Below are positions 7,653-14,210 of a stretch of DNA of 14,373 bases, piece after piece. Both the position numbers and the translations under genes were made by a program. Numbering within the stretch: position 1 is the stretch's first letter; each line of letters starts with the position of its first letter. The notes beneath the pieces were generated by a model, which worked only from the letters and a program-made list of their open reading frames with translations, did no database searches and was not told the DNA's origin. Source of the stretch: DASYSA01 sp036003885 (GTDB lineage: Bacteria; Acidobacteriota; Blastocatellia; UBA7656); the NCBI GenBank assembly GCA_036003885.1, contig DASYSA010000713.1, positions 1 through 14,373 on the forward strand, given 5' to 3'.

Positions 7653-8792
7653 CTATGCGGATGGACCTGACGACACAAGCGAGAAATCCGGATTGCTCTT
7701 GCGCCGCCAGACGAATCCGTCCAGAACGTAATGCGTGATCTGGGGCAGGGCCAGCAGAGGGACGAGGATGACTTTGAGCGCCCCAATCTCCCACGGGCCG
7801 CCGAACAACCAGCTTCGCTCCTGCCAGACCCCTCTATCCCAGAACAGCTCTTCAACGTATGCAATTGCCCAGAGCAACAACAAAAAGAACGCGGGACCTC
7901 GCGCGAAGATTCGAAGTACACCCCGCCCGCTCGTCTGCACCGAGCGCGCGCGACCATACCAGTAGATCAGCGCCAGGTACGGCACGCCGTGAATGATGAC
8001 ATTTGTAACCGTGAACGCATAATCGGAGTTGTACCAGACGATGCCCGCGTACCAACATAGGGCGGTCGTCGCTACGACGATGTCTTTGCCGGGATTCACT
8101 TCCCTTTTCCGAGCCCAGCGATACAACGATCGAATTGCATAGATGCCGAGCACCGACCAGTAGATCGGCTGCGCGATTCGATCGAGCATTTCGGGGACGC
8201 CGGTGAAGTCATCCGTGAGAAACCACCAGAACCGGCGCGGCAGGTGGGTGTGCCAATAGATGAGTGGATAGAGAGTCGCCATGTAGATCGCTCCCCCGTC
8301 TATCCATTGGCCGATCTTGTCTCGCTCACCGGCTCGGGCCCGGTATAAAGCCACCCAGCCGTACTGCTGTCTCACAAAGTGAAAGACGGCCAGGTAGGCA
8401 AGTACTCGCCAAAAGAGAAGAGCCCCTTCGGAGTAAAGCGCGATTCCCAACACCAGAGCGAGAATGGGCACGAGTCCATACAACCAGGGTCTCCGCTTGA
8501 GCTCGTCGGCGTCGAAGTAGACGCGGAATCCGGTCGCCCACACGTGAGCGACATCGATGAGCAACACCGCAGGCACCCAGACCCAATCCGGCGAGTCGCC
8601 GTTGAGCACACCCGCCCTCGCACCTATCCAGAGCGCCAATAACGAGACGATCGCGCTGCCCAGGAATACTGAGAGATCAACTCGCGCTGAAAAGAGCCAG
8701 CGGTTCGGGCGCGAAGAGACGGAGACGCCCCGAGCGGCCGGCCCGGCTGAGGCCACTGCGGTGCCGTTGGTTGAGTAGATCTCACTGCTCAC
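7653..8792 (-). CDS. Multi-helix membrane protein with conserved-looking histidines, unknown function
   Basis: 379 aa. After a hydrophilic N-terminus of ~35 residues, about eight to ten hydrophobic segments run through to residue 356. Histidines sit in or at the ends of helices: His83 (AHVW), His138 (HFVRQQYGW), His181/His183, His268 (IHGVPY) and His354 (THYVLDGFVW). I recognise no family with certainty; several buried His could hold a metal, as in membrane di-iron oxygenases or desaturases, but this is speculation. The GTG start at 8792 shares GTGA with the stop of the upstream FAD oxidoreductase gene, and no strong ribosome site is seen, so translation is probably coupled. That makes it a likely partner of the flavoenzyme. 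Confidence 0.82.
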   Translation of the reverse strand: MSSEIYSTNGTAVASAGPAARGVSVSSRPNRWLFSARVDLSVFLGSAIVSLLALWIGARAGVLNGDSPDWVWVPAVLLIDVAHVWATGFRVYFDADELKRRPWLYGLVPILALVLGIALYSEGALLFWRVLAYLAVFHFVRQQYGWVALYRARAGERDKIGQWIDGGAIYMATLYPLIYWHTHLPRRFWWFLTDDFTGVPEMLDRIAQPIYWSVLGIYAIRSLYRWARKREVNPGKDIVVATTALCWYAGIVWYNSDYAFTVTNVIIHGVPYLALIYWYGRARSVQTSGRGVLRIFARGPAFFLLLLWAIAYVEELFWDRGVWQERSWLFGGPWEIGALKVILVPLLALPQITHYVLDGFVWRRKSNPDFSLVSSGPSA

Positions 8793-10480
8793 TGTGGTAT
8801 CGGGGTCGCCACATCCCTCCGCTGACCCGTCAGAACTTCCTCCGCTGCTCGAATGCCGTGATAGAAGGCCTCCTCAAACAGGGGCACGCCGCTCAAGTCG
8901 GTGTTCGCGAAATGGATTCCGCGATATGGCTTCGCGGCCTTCATTCTAGCATCGCTCCACACAAATCCAGGCCGCGGTCTTATCATCGCATGTCCCCATC
9001 GCATCACGTCGAGCCGGTCGACCAGCAACCGAATGTCGGGATGCGCCCGGGTCAAATCGGTGAGCGCGACATCGGCCCAACTCGACCAGCCGGTTTCCAG
9101 TAACCTGGCCCTGGCGGTCCGCGGGTCCTCATCGGTGAGCGGGTAGTAATACGTGAAGACCGTCGGGCCGTGGTCCAATCCGCGCTGATGCGTGGCTACC
9201 ACGTAACCGAGCGAAGGGCTATCATAAAGCACATTGTCCCACGCCAATGGGAATCCGAGGCTCCGCGGCCGGTCCTTCAAAAAGAGATTGGCGACCATCC
9301 AGGCGCCATACTCAAACTCAGCTACATGGACGGGCGCCTCCTCTTTGTAAGGTCGAATTATGTAGCGCGTCAGGAAGTGGGGCGCCGCAAAGATGACCCT
9401 GGCGGTATGGTAGCCAACGGCATTCTGCCCGTCGTGTTCTATCGCAACCACGTCCAGCCCTTCGCGGTCGCCGGGATTGGTTGGGATTATCTCGCAAGCG
9501 GCCTGGCCCAGCCGAACATGCGAGCGCGCCTTGCCGTAAAGATGAGAGACCAGGCGGCCATTCCCCTCAGGCCAGGTAATCAGCGGCTGAGCCTCGTCAC
9601 CGGGCTTGCGCACGCGCGAAGCGAAATAGAATAGCCCTGCCCACGCGCTTGTAGTCTTCAGCGTCATACCGTAGTCGTCGCGACAACCGTACTCGACCAG
9701 CCACAAAAGACGGGGCGAAGTGAATCCTTTGTTTCGAAGCCATTCGGCGATGGTGATCCTGTCGAGTGAGGTTATCTCGGCATCATCTGTACTCATGGCA
9801 ACAGGTATCGCAAACGCTCGGCGGCCTCGAGCGTCACGCCAGGCGACAAGGCGCGCGATCTCCTTTTCGAAGGCCGCCAGTTGAGCCAGATCCTCTTCAC
9901 TCGCGCCGGCGCGCAGGTACAGCCCTTCGTACCAGCGCCCCCTATAGAAGACTCGCTCCTCCGGATCGCGGCAGAGATACTGCTCGCCGACGATAGGCTC
10001 GCCTTCGCTGGTTCGCCCTTCAAGCACACCCATCTCATCGAGCAGAGAGATCAGCGCGGGGTTGTCCTTCATTGGAGCGGGAAGGTAGTGAGCGCCCCAG
10101 GGAAACGGCACGACTGATGACGTGCCGCTACGAGCTGTGCCTCCAGCATCGCGTTCCAGTTCGAGCACGACGAAGTCCTCGAAGCCGGACCTCAGCAGTC
10201 GCCACGCTGCGGCAAGGCCTGCAACTCCGCCGCCAACGATGACGACACTCGCATGCCGCCAATTATCCTGCGAAGGAGCGACCCTGAATCCGTCACGTAT
10301 ACGGTGCCCGATCCCGTCAGAAGCTCCGACTATTTCACCGGGAGGAAGCGGTGGAACTGCAGGCGAACGGCATGCGGCGAGCGCCGCCGGAACTCCCAGA
10401 AAGGCTGCAAGCACCTCGCGTCTCGTGAGCTTGTACGACAAGAATTTCGAATTTCGAATTTCGAATTTCGAATTTCTCAA
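8789..10480 (-). CDS. FAD-dependent oxidoreductase (amine-oxidase-like) with Tat/lipoprotein-type signal
   Basis: 563 aa. Residues 18-37 hold a twin Arg (TRREVL) followed by a hydrophobic stretch ending Leu-Ala-Ala-Cys37, suggesting Tat export and lipidation at Cys37. The FAD dinucleotide-binding loop VIVGGGVAGLAAA is at 80-92, with the ribose-binding acidic strand end at about 107-109 (ELE). The C-terminal motif IHFANTDLSGVPLFEEAF closes the FAD domain. This layout is that of amine-oxidase/protoporphyrinogen-oxidase-like flavoenzymes; the substrate is unknown, and polyamine is inferred from context. The TTG start at 10480 has GGAGG 5 nt upstream and overlaps the previous stop (TTGA). Codons 2-13 are made of a (GAATTTC)x5 repeat; an alternative TTG at 10441, right after the repeat, would give a more typical signal sequence. 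Confidence 0.9.
   Translation of the reverse strand: MRNSKFEIRNSKFLSYKLTRREVLAAFLGVPAALAACRSPAVPPLPPGEIVGASDGIGHRIRDGFRVAPSQDNWRHASVVIVGGGVAGLAAAWRLLRSGFEDFVVLELERDAGGTARSGTSSVVPFPWGAHYLPAPMKDNPALISLLDEMGVLEGRTSEGEPIVGEQYLCRDPEERVFYRGRWYEGLYLRAGASEEDLAQLAAFEKEIARLVAWRDARGRRAFAIPVAMSTDDAEITSLDRITIAEWLRNKGFTSPRLLWLVEYGCRDDYGMTLKTTSAWAGLFYFASRVRKPGDEAQPLITWPEGNGRLVSHLYGKARSHVRLGQAACEIIPTNPGDREGLDVVAIEHDGQNAVGYHTARVIFAAPHFLTRYIIRPYKEEAPVHVAEFEYGAWMVANLFLKDRPRSLGFPLAWDNVLYDSPSLGYVVATHQRGLDHGPTVFTYYYPLTDEDPRTARARLLETGWSSWADVALTDLTRAHPDIRLLVDRLDVMRWGHAMIRPRPGFVWSDARMKAAKPYRGIHFANTDLSGVPLFEEAFYHGIRAAEEVLTGQRRDVATPIPQ
10442..10476. repeat. Perfect tandem heptanucleotide (GAATTTC)x5
   Basis: Five exact head-to-tail copies of GAATTTC. 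Read on the minus strand (GAAATTC) they fall just after the TTG start of the FAD oxidoreductase and encode the low-complexity peptide NSKFEIRNSKF. Three units equal seven codons, so a change of one unit shifts the frame. Confidence 0.97.
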
Positions 10481-11058
10481 CGCTGCCTCCGTAGAATCGA
10501 GACAACCTCTTTGCCGCCGAATGCTGTCTGACCCACCGTCACACCTACAAACTCGAAGGCGGCAGCTCCCATTTCGTTCAACTCCTTCTGCATAGTGGAT
10601 GTCTTCGAAGTCGCCAGGAGCTTGTATTCGTAACCCCCGGTCCGCGCCTCCGGATCGCGTTCGAGAATAACGACAACTTCCTTTCCTCCGAACGTTGAAG
10701 GGAAGACCGTCTGCCCCTTGTACTCGAATCCCGCGTCTGCCGCCTGTTGCAGCTCTCTCTGCATAGTCGATGTCTTGCTGGTCGCAAGCAGTCTATACTC
10801 GAAGCGGCTGTTGCCCCGCGTCCTCTGATCTCTGGACATCACTACGACTACCTCGGAACCCCCGAAGGCGGTCTCGCCACCCATCACGCCCGCAAATCTG
10901 AACCCGGTTCCGGCAGCCTCGTTCAGCTCCTTCTGCATGGTCGAGGTCTTGTTGGTTGCCAGGAGCTTGTACTCGCAACTGGATCGCCCCTCCTGACCGG
11001 GCCGCCCGAAACAAGTCGCCGCAAGGCAAAGTATCAACGCAAATGCTCGCATATTCAT
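10477..11058 (-). CDS. Secreted protein with three tandem ~57-residue repeats
   Basis: 193 aa. The signal peptide is at about 1-18. The rest is three copies of one unit starting at residues 29, 87 and 144. Each copy has EYKLLATxKTSTMQKEL near its start, a Gly/Ala-rich turn with a Phe (GF or AF), and (T/S)xFGGxEVV near its end. The alternation of one helix and short strands recalls small DUF4177-like domains, but the match is weak and the function is unknown. Between repeats the DNA is also clearly similar, which suggests fairly recent duplication. GGAGG (11063-11067) lies 4 nt before the ATG at 11058 and 10 nt before the ATG at 11052, so Met3 may be the true start. The stop overlaps the TTG of the flavoenzyme gene, so the two products are co-made. 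Confidence 0.85.
   Translation of the reverse strand: MNMRAFALILCLAATCFGRPGQEGRSSCEYKLLATNKTSTMQKELNEAAGTGFRFAGVMGGETAFGGSEVVVVMSRDQRTRGNSRFEYRLLATSKTSTMQRELQQAADAGFEYKGQTVFPSTFGGKEVVVILERDPEARTGGYEYKLLATSKTSTMQKELNEMGAAAFEFVGVTVGQTAFGGKEVVSILRRQR
10486..10490 (-). promoter_or_regulatory. Ribosome binding site for the TTG start at 10480
   Basis: The minus strand has GGAGG 5 nt before TTG, inside the last codons of the repeat protein gene. It supports initiation upstream of the (GAATTTC)x5 tract rather than after it. Confidence 0.6.
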
Positions 11059-11072
11059 ATCGCCTCCAACTT

Positions 11073-11203
11073 CGTTTCGCGTTTTTGCGTTTTACGTTTT
11101 ACGTTTAGCGTTTCTTGTTCTTTGTTACCCGCCGACATTCGTCTTTAGGAATCCAAATCTGTGAACGAGAACGCGAAACGCGAAACGAGCAACGCGAAAC
11201 GTT
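11073..11203. repeat. Heptad-repeat inverted element C
   Basis: The left arm (11073-11114) is CGTTTCG, CGTTTTT, GCGTTTT, ACGTTTT, ACGTTTA, GCGTTTC. The right arm (about 11169-11203) reads GAACGCGAAACGCGAAACGA and onward, its approximate reverse complement. The spacer of about 54 bp contains, on the minus strand, GATTTGGA followed by TAAAGAC, resembling the centre of element D. It lies between the spermidine-synthase-like gene (stop 5 bp away) and the triple-repeat gene (start 15 bp away, with its own GGAGG). Confidence 0.8.
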
Positions 11204-11207
11204 CCTT

Positions 11208-12713
11208 TCACTCCCATCGCTTCCACTCTGATTCGTAGTATCTGACGAGCGCCTGGTTGTCCAGGCGGTTTATTTCGACCGGCACCGGGCCAGTATCCGC
11301 CGACCACCTGAACAGCGATCCCAACGCCTGATCGTCCAAAAAGCGCAACCCGGCCGGGGCATGCGAAGGAGGATCGAAGGGCGTCAGTCTCGCAAGCGCG
11401 AAGCCCCAAACCCCCTGAAATGAGGGAACCGTCGTCTGATATGGCTTCACCACGAAACCCGCCGCCTCGATCGTCCTCACTATGCACCAGTACGAAGAAC
11501 GTGCGAACAGGGGGGACGTACACTGGACGGCAACTGTCGCGGCCGGGTTGAGTCTGGCCGTGAGCAACCGATAGAACCTGGTTGTGTACAGCTTGCCCAA
11601 TGCGAAGGTGTTCGGGTCCGGGAAGTCGACGATTGCGGCGTCATAAGGCCCGGAATGCTCCTCGAGCCAGATCATGGCATCCTGATTCACCACTTGAACG
11701 CGAGCGTCGGAGAAGGAGTGTTTGTTCAATTCAGCCAGCGGAGGGAACTGCGCCGACAAGGCTGTCATACCCGGGTCGAGATCAACCAGCGTAATCGATT
11801 CGACCGAAGGGTGTCGCAGAATCTCGCGCACTGCTAACCCGTCCCCCCCGCCGAGGACCAACACTCGGCGGGGATCGCCGGCCAGCACCATCGCCGGATG
11901 CACCAGCGCTTCGTGGTACCGATATTCGTCGGCGGAGCTGAATTGAAGGTGCCCGTTTAAGAACAACTGAAACCCGGCCTTGCCGCGAGTGACTACTATT
12001 CTCTGATACTGGGTCGTCCGCGAATAAATGATGTCGTCGGCAAACAGTTCATCCTCGGCAAGCGATGTGAGGGAATTCGCTTTGATGAGGCCGACGACAA
12101 GCAGTGCAATCGCGATGGCGGCTCTGCCGCGCAGTCCCGAGACCCCTCCCGAAATCAACGGTCTCATGAACCAGGTAGCCCATAGGCCGACACCTGCATT
12201 CAGCAGCCCAAACACCAGCGACGTTCTAACCAGGCCCAGCTTCGGCACAAGAAAGAGAGGAAACAGCAGCGATGCGGCCAGCGCCCCGATATAGTCGAAG
12301 GTCAACACACGGGATACGAGCTCTTTGAAGTCGAGGTTGTCTTTTAGGATTCGCATCAACAGCGGCAGTTCGAGACCCACCAGGATGCCTACCAAAAAGA
12401 CCACCCCGTAGAGAACGACTTGAAAGTAGCTGAGCCGAGCGAAGCTCAGAAACAACAGCGGTGCCGACCAGCCGCCAAGCACAGCAACACCCAGCTCGAC
12501 CTCGATAAACCGCCGCGCCAACCCGGTCTCGATGAATCGCGAAAGCCAGGCCCCGCCGCCAAGCGCGGACAAATAGATTCCAATGATCAGAGAGAACTGG
12601 GTGATCGAGTCTCCCAGCACGTAGCTGGCCAGCGTACCGGCAAGCAACTCATAGATCAGCCCGCACGTGGCGATGATCAAAACGTTGAGGAAGAGTATCG
12701 GCGTGCGATTCAT
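11208..12713 (-). CDS. Membrane-bound spermidine-synthase-like aminopropyltransferase
   Basis: 501 aa. The N-terminal half has about seven membrane helices (residues 6-212) with the pattern GLIYELLAGTLASYVLGDS at 18-36. The C-terminal half is a spermidine-synthase domain: YQRIVV (236-241), LNGHLQFSSADEYRYHE (252-268) with Gln258, Asp262 and Tyr266-His267, GGGDG (288-292) for decarboxylated AdoMet, the acidic pair Asp311/Asp313, and Asp363 and Asp366 in VDFPDP. Canonical enzymes read STDPxGP in this last motif, so the amine pocket differs, as in membrane-fused relatives. Inferred role: transfer of an aminopropyl group to an unidentified amine at the membrane. No AdoMet decarboxylase gene is in the window. 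No Shine-Dalgarno sequence precedes the ATG; a heptad-repeat arm begins 5 bp upstream. Confidence 0.93.
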   Translation of the reverse strand: MNRTPILFLNVLIIATCGLIYELLAGTLASYVLGDSITQFSLIIGIYLSALGGGAWLSRFIETGLARRFIEVELGVAVLGGWSAPLLFLSFARLSYFQVVLYGVVFLVGILVGLELPLLMRILKDNLDFKELVSRVLTFDYIGALAASLLFPLFLVPKLGLVRTSLVFGLLNAGVGLWATWFMRPLISGGVSGLRGRAAIAIALLVVGLIKANSLTSLAEDELFADDIIYSRTTQYQRIVVTRGKAGFQLFLNGHLQFSSADEYRYHEALVHPAMVLAGDPRRVLVLGGGDGLAVREILRHPSVESITLVDLDPGMTALSAQFPPLAELNKHSFSDARVQVVNQDAMIWLEEHSGPYDAAIVDFPDPNTFALGKLYTTRFYRLLTARLNPAATVAVQCTSPLFARSSYWCIVRTIEAAGFVVKPYQTTVPSFQGVWGFALARLTPFDPPSHAPAGLRFLDDQALGSLFRWSADTGPVPVEINRLDNQALVRYYESEWKRWE

Positions 12714-12717
12714 CGTA

Positions 12718-12831
12718 TGCGTTTGACGTTTTTACGTTTTATGTTTTGCGTTTTGCGTTTTGCGTTTCGCCGTTTGTGATTTGGACTAAGACACAAACGC
12801 AAAACGTAAAACCTAAAACGCAAAACGTTCA
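12718..12831. repeat. Heptad-repeat inverted element D
   Basis: The left arm (12718-12778) has heptads such as ACGTTTTT, ATGTTTT and three GCGTTTT-like copies. The right arm (12792-12831) is AAAACGT/AAAACCT/AAAACGC-like heptads. The centre at 12772-12798 is GTTTGTG, a 13-base loop, CACAAAC, so the tip can pair exactly over 7 bp. The right arm ends at the TGA stop (12829-12831) of the HExxH gene, and the left arm starts 5 bp from the ATG of the aminopropyltransferase. Nothing else occupies this gap. Confidence 0.85.
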
Positions 12832-13647
12832 ACGGCCTTCCGTGCAGTCGGCATTCCCATCCTCGCCACATGTGAACAGCTGTGGCGCCCAGCGCAAGGT
12901 CGACTCCTTTACGCTAATCCACACCGGCGTCAGATTGTAATGCTCCTTAGTCCATCCGAGTTTGAATCTGTCCTTCCATGCGCCCTCGAACGCGCCCGGC
13001 TCCCCGTACCCGAAGAGATGATACGATTCGTGCAACAGGATGGCCGCCCGCTCAACCTCATCTACCGAATCTTCGAAGAATTGGGGATAGAGCGTTACTA
13101 CCTCAAACGGGAAATTGGTCGCCGCATATGCGCTCTGATGGCCGTTATGCCGGTTCCACCAGCTGTCGGTAGATCGGTAGCGCACGAGACGGCCCAACAC
13201 GAATGCTTGCTTGCCGAACCCTCTTCGCTCGATCACATCGATCGCCTTCTTAACCTCTTTCTCTTGATCGGGCAGCAGCGGTTCCGAGCTTGTGATGAGC
13301 GACGTGTAGCCCAGGAACAAAAGAACCAGAGTCAATAAAAGGATTCGCGTGAAACTCTTGACGATCAGGCGCTTGAGGCCGGCCTTGCTTCTCACCGCCG
13401 CGAGCGCCTTGCCGCAGTGCAGGCAGGCTCGCAACCCAGGGGCACTGGTAAGCCCGCAATGGATGCAGGTGGTCGAATTGATTCCGGACGTCTGGTTCTC
13501 CGATGACTTCAAAGAGGCAGTTCCTGGCGAGAAATCGGATCTGCAAGCTGTCGGCCGTGAGGCCAAAGGCACGAAGGCGGCAAATCCGGGAAGCCGAACC
13601 CCTTCGAGCCCATCGCACGGCATGGTCAGTTCGCAACCGTAACGCAC
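12829..13647 (-). CDS. Zinc-ribbon, single-helix membrane protein with HExxH metalloprotease-like motif
   Basis: 272 aa if read from the GTG at 13647. A zinc ribbon is at 61-78 (Cys61, Cys64, Cys75, Cys78), one membrane helix at about 95-119, then a probably extracytoplasmic domain with HESYH at 206-210. It continues LFGYGE, giving HExxHxxGxxE: metzincins have His or Asp where Glu216 sits; Glu221 is another possible ligand. I infer a membrane-anchored metallopeptidase or a metal-binding relative; the family is not certain. The GTG follows the TAG of the DUF350 gene with no gap, but no ribosome site is evident. The first ~58 residues look featureless, and later starts (ATG at 13623, TTG at 13512 after AGGA) are possible. 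Confidence 0.75.
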   Translation of the reverse strand: MRYGCELTMPCDGLEGVRLPGFAAFVPLASRPTACRSDFSPGTASLKSSENQTSGINSTTCIHCGLTSAPGLRACLHCGKALAAVRSKAGLKRLIVKSFTRILLLTLVLLFLGYTSLITSSEPLLPDQEKEVKKAIDVIERRGFGKQAFVLGRLVRYRSTDSWWNRHNGHQSAYAATNFPFEVVTLYPQFFEDSVDEVERAAILLHESYHLFGYGEPGAFEGAWKDRFKLGWTKEHYNLTPVWISVKESTLRWAPQLFTCGEDGNADCTEGR

Positions 13648-13932
13648 CTAGCCGTGTACAGCCGCGGCAACGATGAGCGCGATGCCGATGATCACTGAAC
13701 CCATCACGATCGCCAGGGCCGTATTCTGGTCGTCTTCGATCTCTTTGCGAACCGAGAACGGGGCGACCTTGTTCATGATCCAGAAGGCGAAGGCGAACAG
13801 TATCAGTCCGACGATGGTGAAAGCGAGCGTGAGTACTAACAGATTTGCCAACTGGTCCAGGGGTACTACCAGACCGAAGGTTGTTGTAGCGAGTGTGGAT
13901 CCGATTGAAGCTCCGACTTGGTTGATTAGCAT
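13648..13932 (-). CDS. DUF350 family small membrane protein
   Basis: 94 aa with two strongly hydrophobic segments (about 27-52 and 71-91). Between them and into the second lies the DUF350 (YjfL-type) pattern: APFSVRKEIEDDQNTALAIV at 57-76, followed by GSVIIGIALIVAAA. DUF350 proteins are of unknown function and recur beside spermidine-synthase-like, ATP-grasp and PspA-type genes, which fits this neighbourhood. The ATG directly follows the TAA of the 59-aa gene with no spacer, and GGAGG lies 7 nt upstream within that gene's final codons, so the two are translationally linked. Confidence 0.9.
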   Translation of the reverse strand: MLINQVGASIGSTLATTTFGLVVPLDQLANLLVLTLAFTIVGLILFAFAFWIMNKVAPFSVRKEIEDDQNTALAIVMGSVIIGIALIVAAAVHG

Positions 13933-14112
13933 TTACTTCCCTCCTCGATAACCGAAGTGCCAGAAGTGAAATGAGCGGTATCCGCCCGGTGATTGGCGTA
14001 CGTCGGCGGGTACGACCTGCCGGGTCGTATCACCGAACTCCTTCCCAGTGAGCGCCACCACTCCATACAACAAGATGACGATGATTCCGAAGATCAAATA
14101 GAATTTAGACAT
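13933..14112 (-). CDS. 59-aa single-helix membrane miniprotein
   Basis: The ATG at 14112 opens 59 codons ending in TAA at 13933-13935. Residues 4-22 form one membrane helix. The rest is a polar tail with the stretch SPGGYRSFHFWHFGYRGG, rich in aromatic residues, Gly and His. I cannot name a family with certainty. It is supported as real by its membrane helix, exact stop-to-start junction with the DUF350 gene, and the ribosome site for that gene embedded in its end. A heptad-repeat arm touches the start codon directly, and no Shine-Dalgarno sequence is present. Probably a small partner of the DUF350 protein. Confidence 0.78.
   Translation of the reverse strand: MSKFYLIFGIIVILLYGVVALTGKEFGDTTRQVVPADVRQSPGGYRSFHFWHFGYRGGK
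13940..13944 (-). promoter_or_regulatory. Ribosome binding site for DUF350 gene, embedded in the 59-aa gene
   Basis: The minus strand reads GGAGG 7 nt before the ATG at 13932. It coincides with codons for the Arg-Gly-Gly-Lys tail of the miniprotein. Confidence 0.75.
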
Positions 14113-14210
14113 AAGCGTTTTGCGTTTTGCGTTTTACGTTTTGCGTTTTACGTTTGCTGTTCAGTCCAACTCACAAACGCGAAAAGCAAAACGTAAGACG
14201 TAAAACGCTT
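14113..14210. repeat. Heptad-repeat inverted element E, filling the gap stop-to-start
   Basis: The left arm (14113-14159) is AA then six heptads of GCGTTTT/ACGTTTT type. The right arm (14172-14210) is about five complementary heptads. The base pairs exactly over AAGCGTTTT / AAAACGCTT. The element starts on the stop codon (14209-14211) of the four-helix-bundle gene and ends at the base before the ATG at 14112, so the whole intercistronic space is this repeat. Confidence 0.88.

Noticed and set aside
11125..11523. Minus-strand frame reading FRVARFAFRV-type repeats
   Set aside because: It is the heptad array translated in another frame plus antiparallel shadow of the aminopropyltransferase gene, not a gene.
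14113..14210. CRISPR-like array
   Set aside because: Units are 7 bp, directly adjacent, with no unique spacers and no cas genes; the structure is an inverted heptad repeat.
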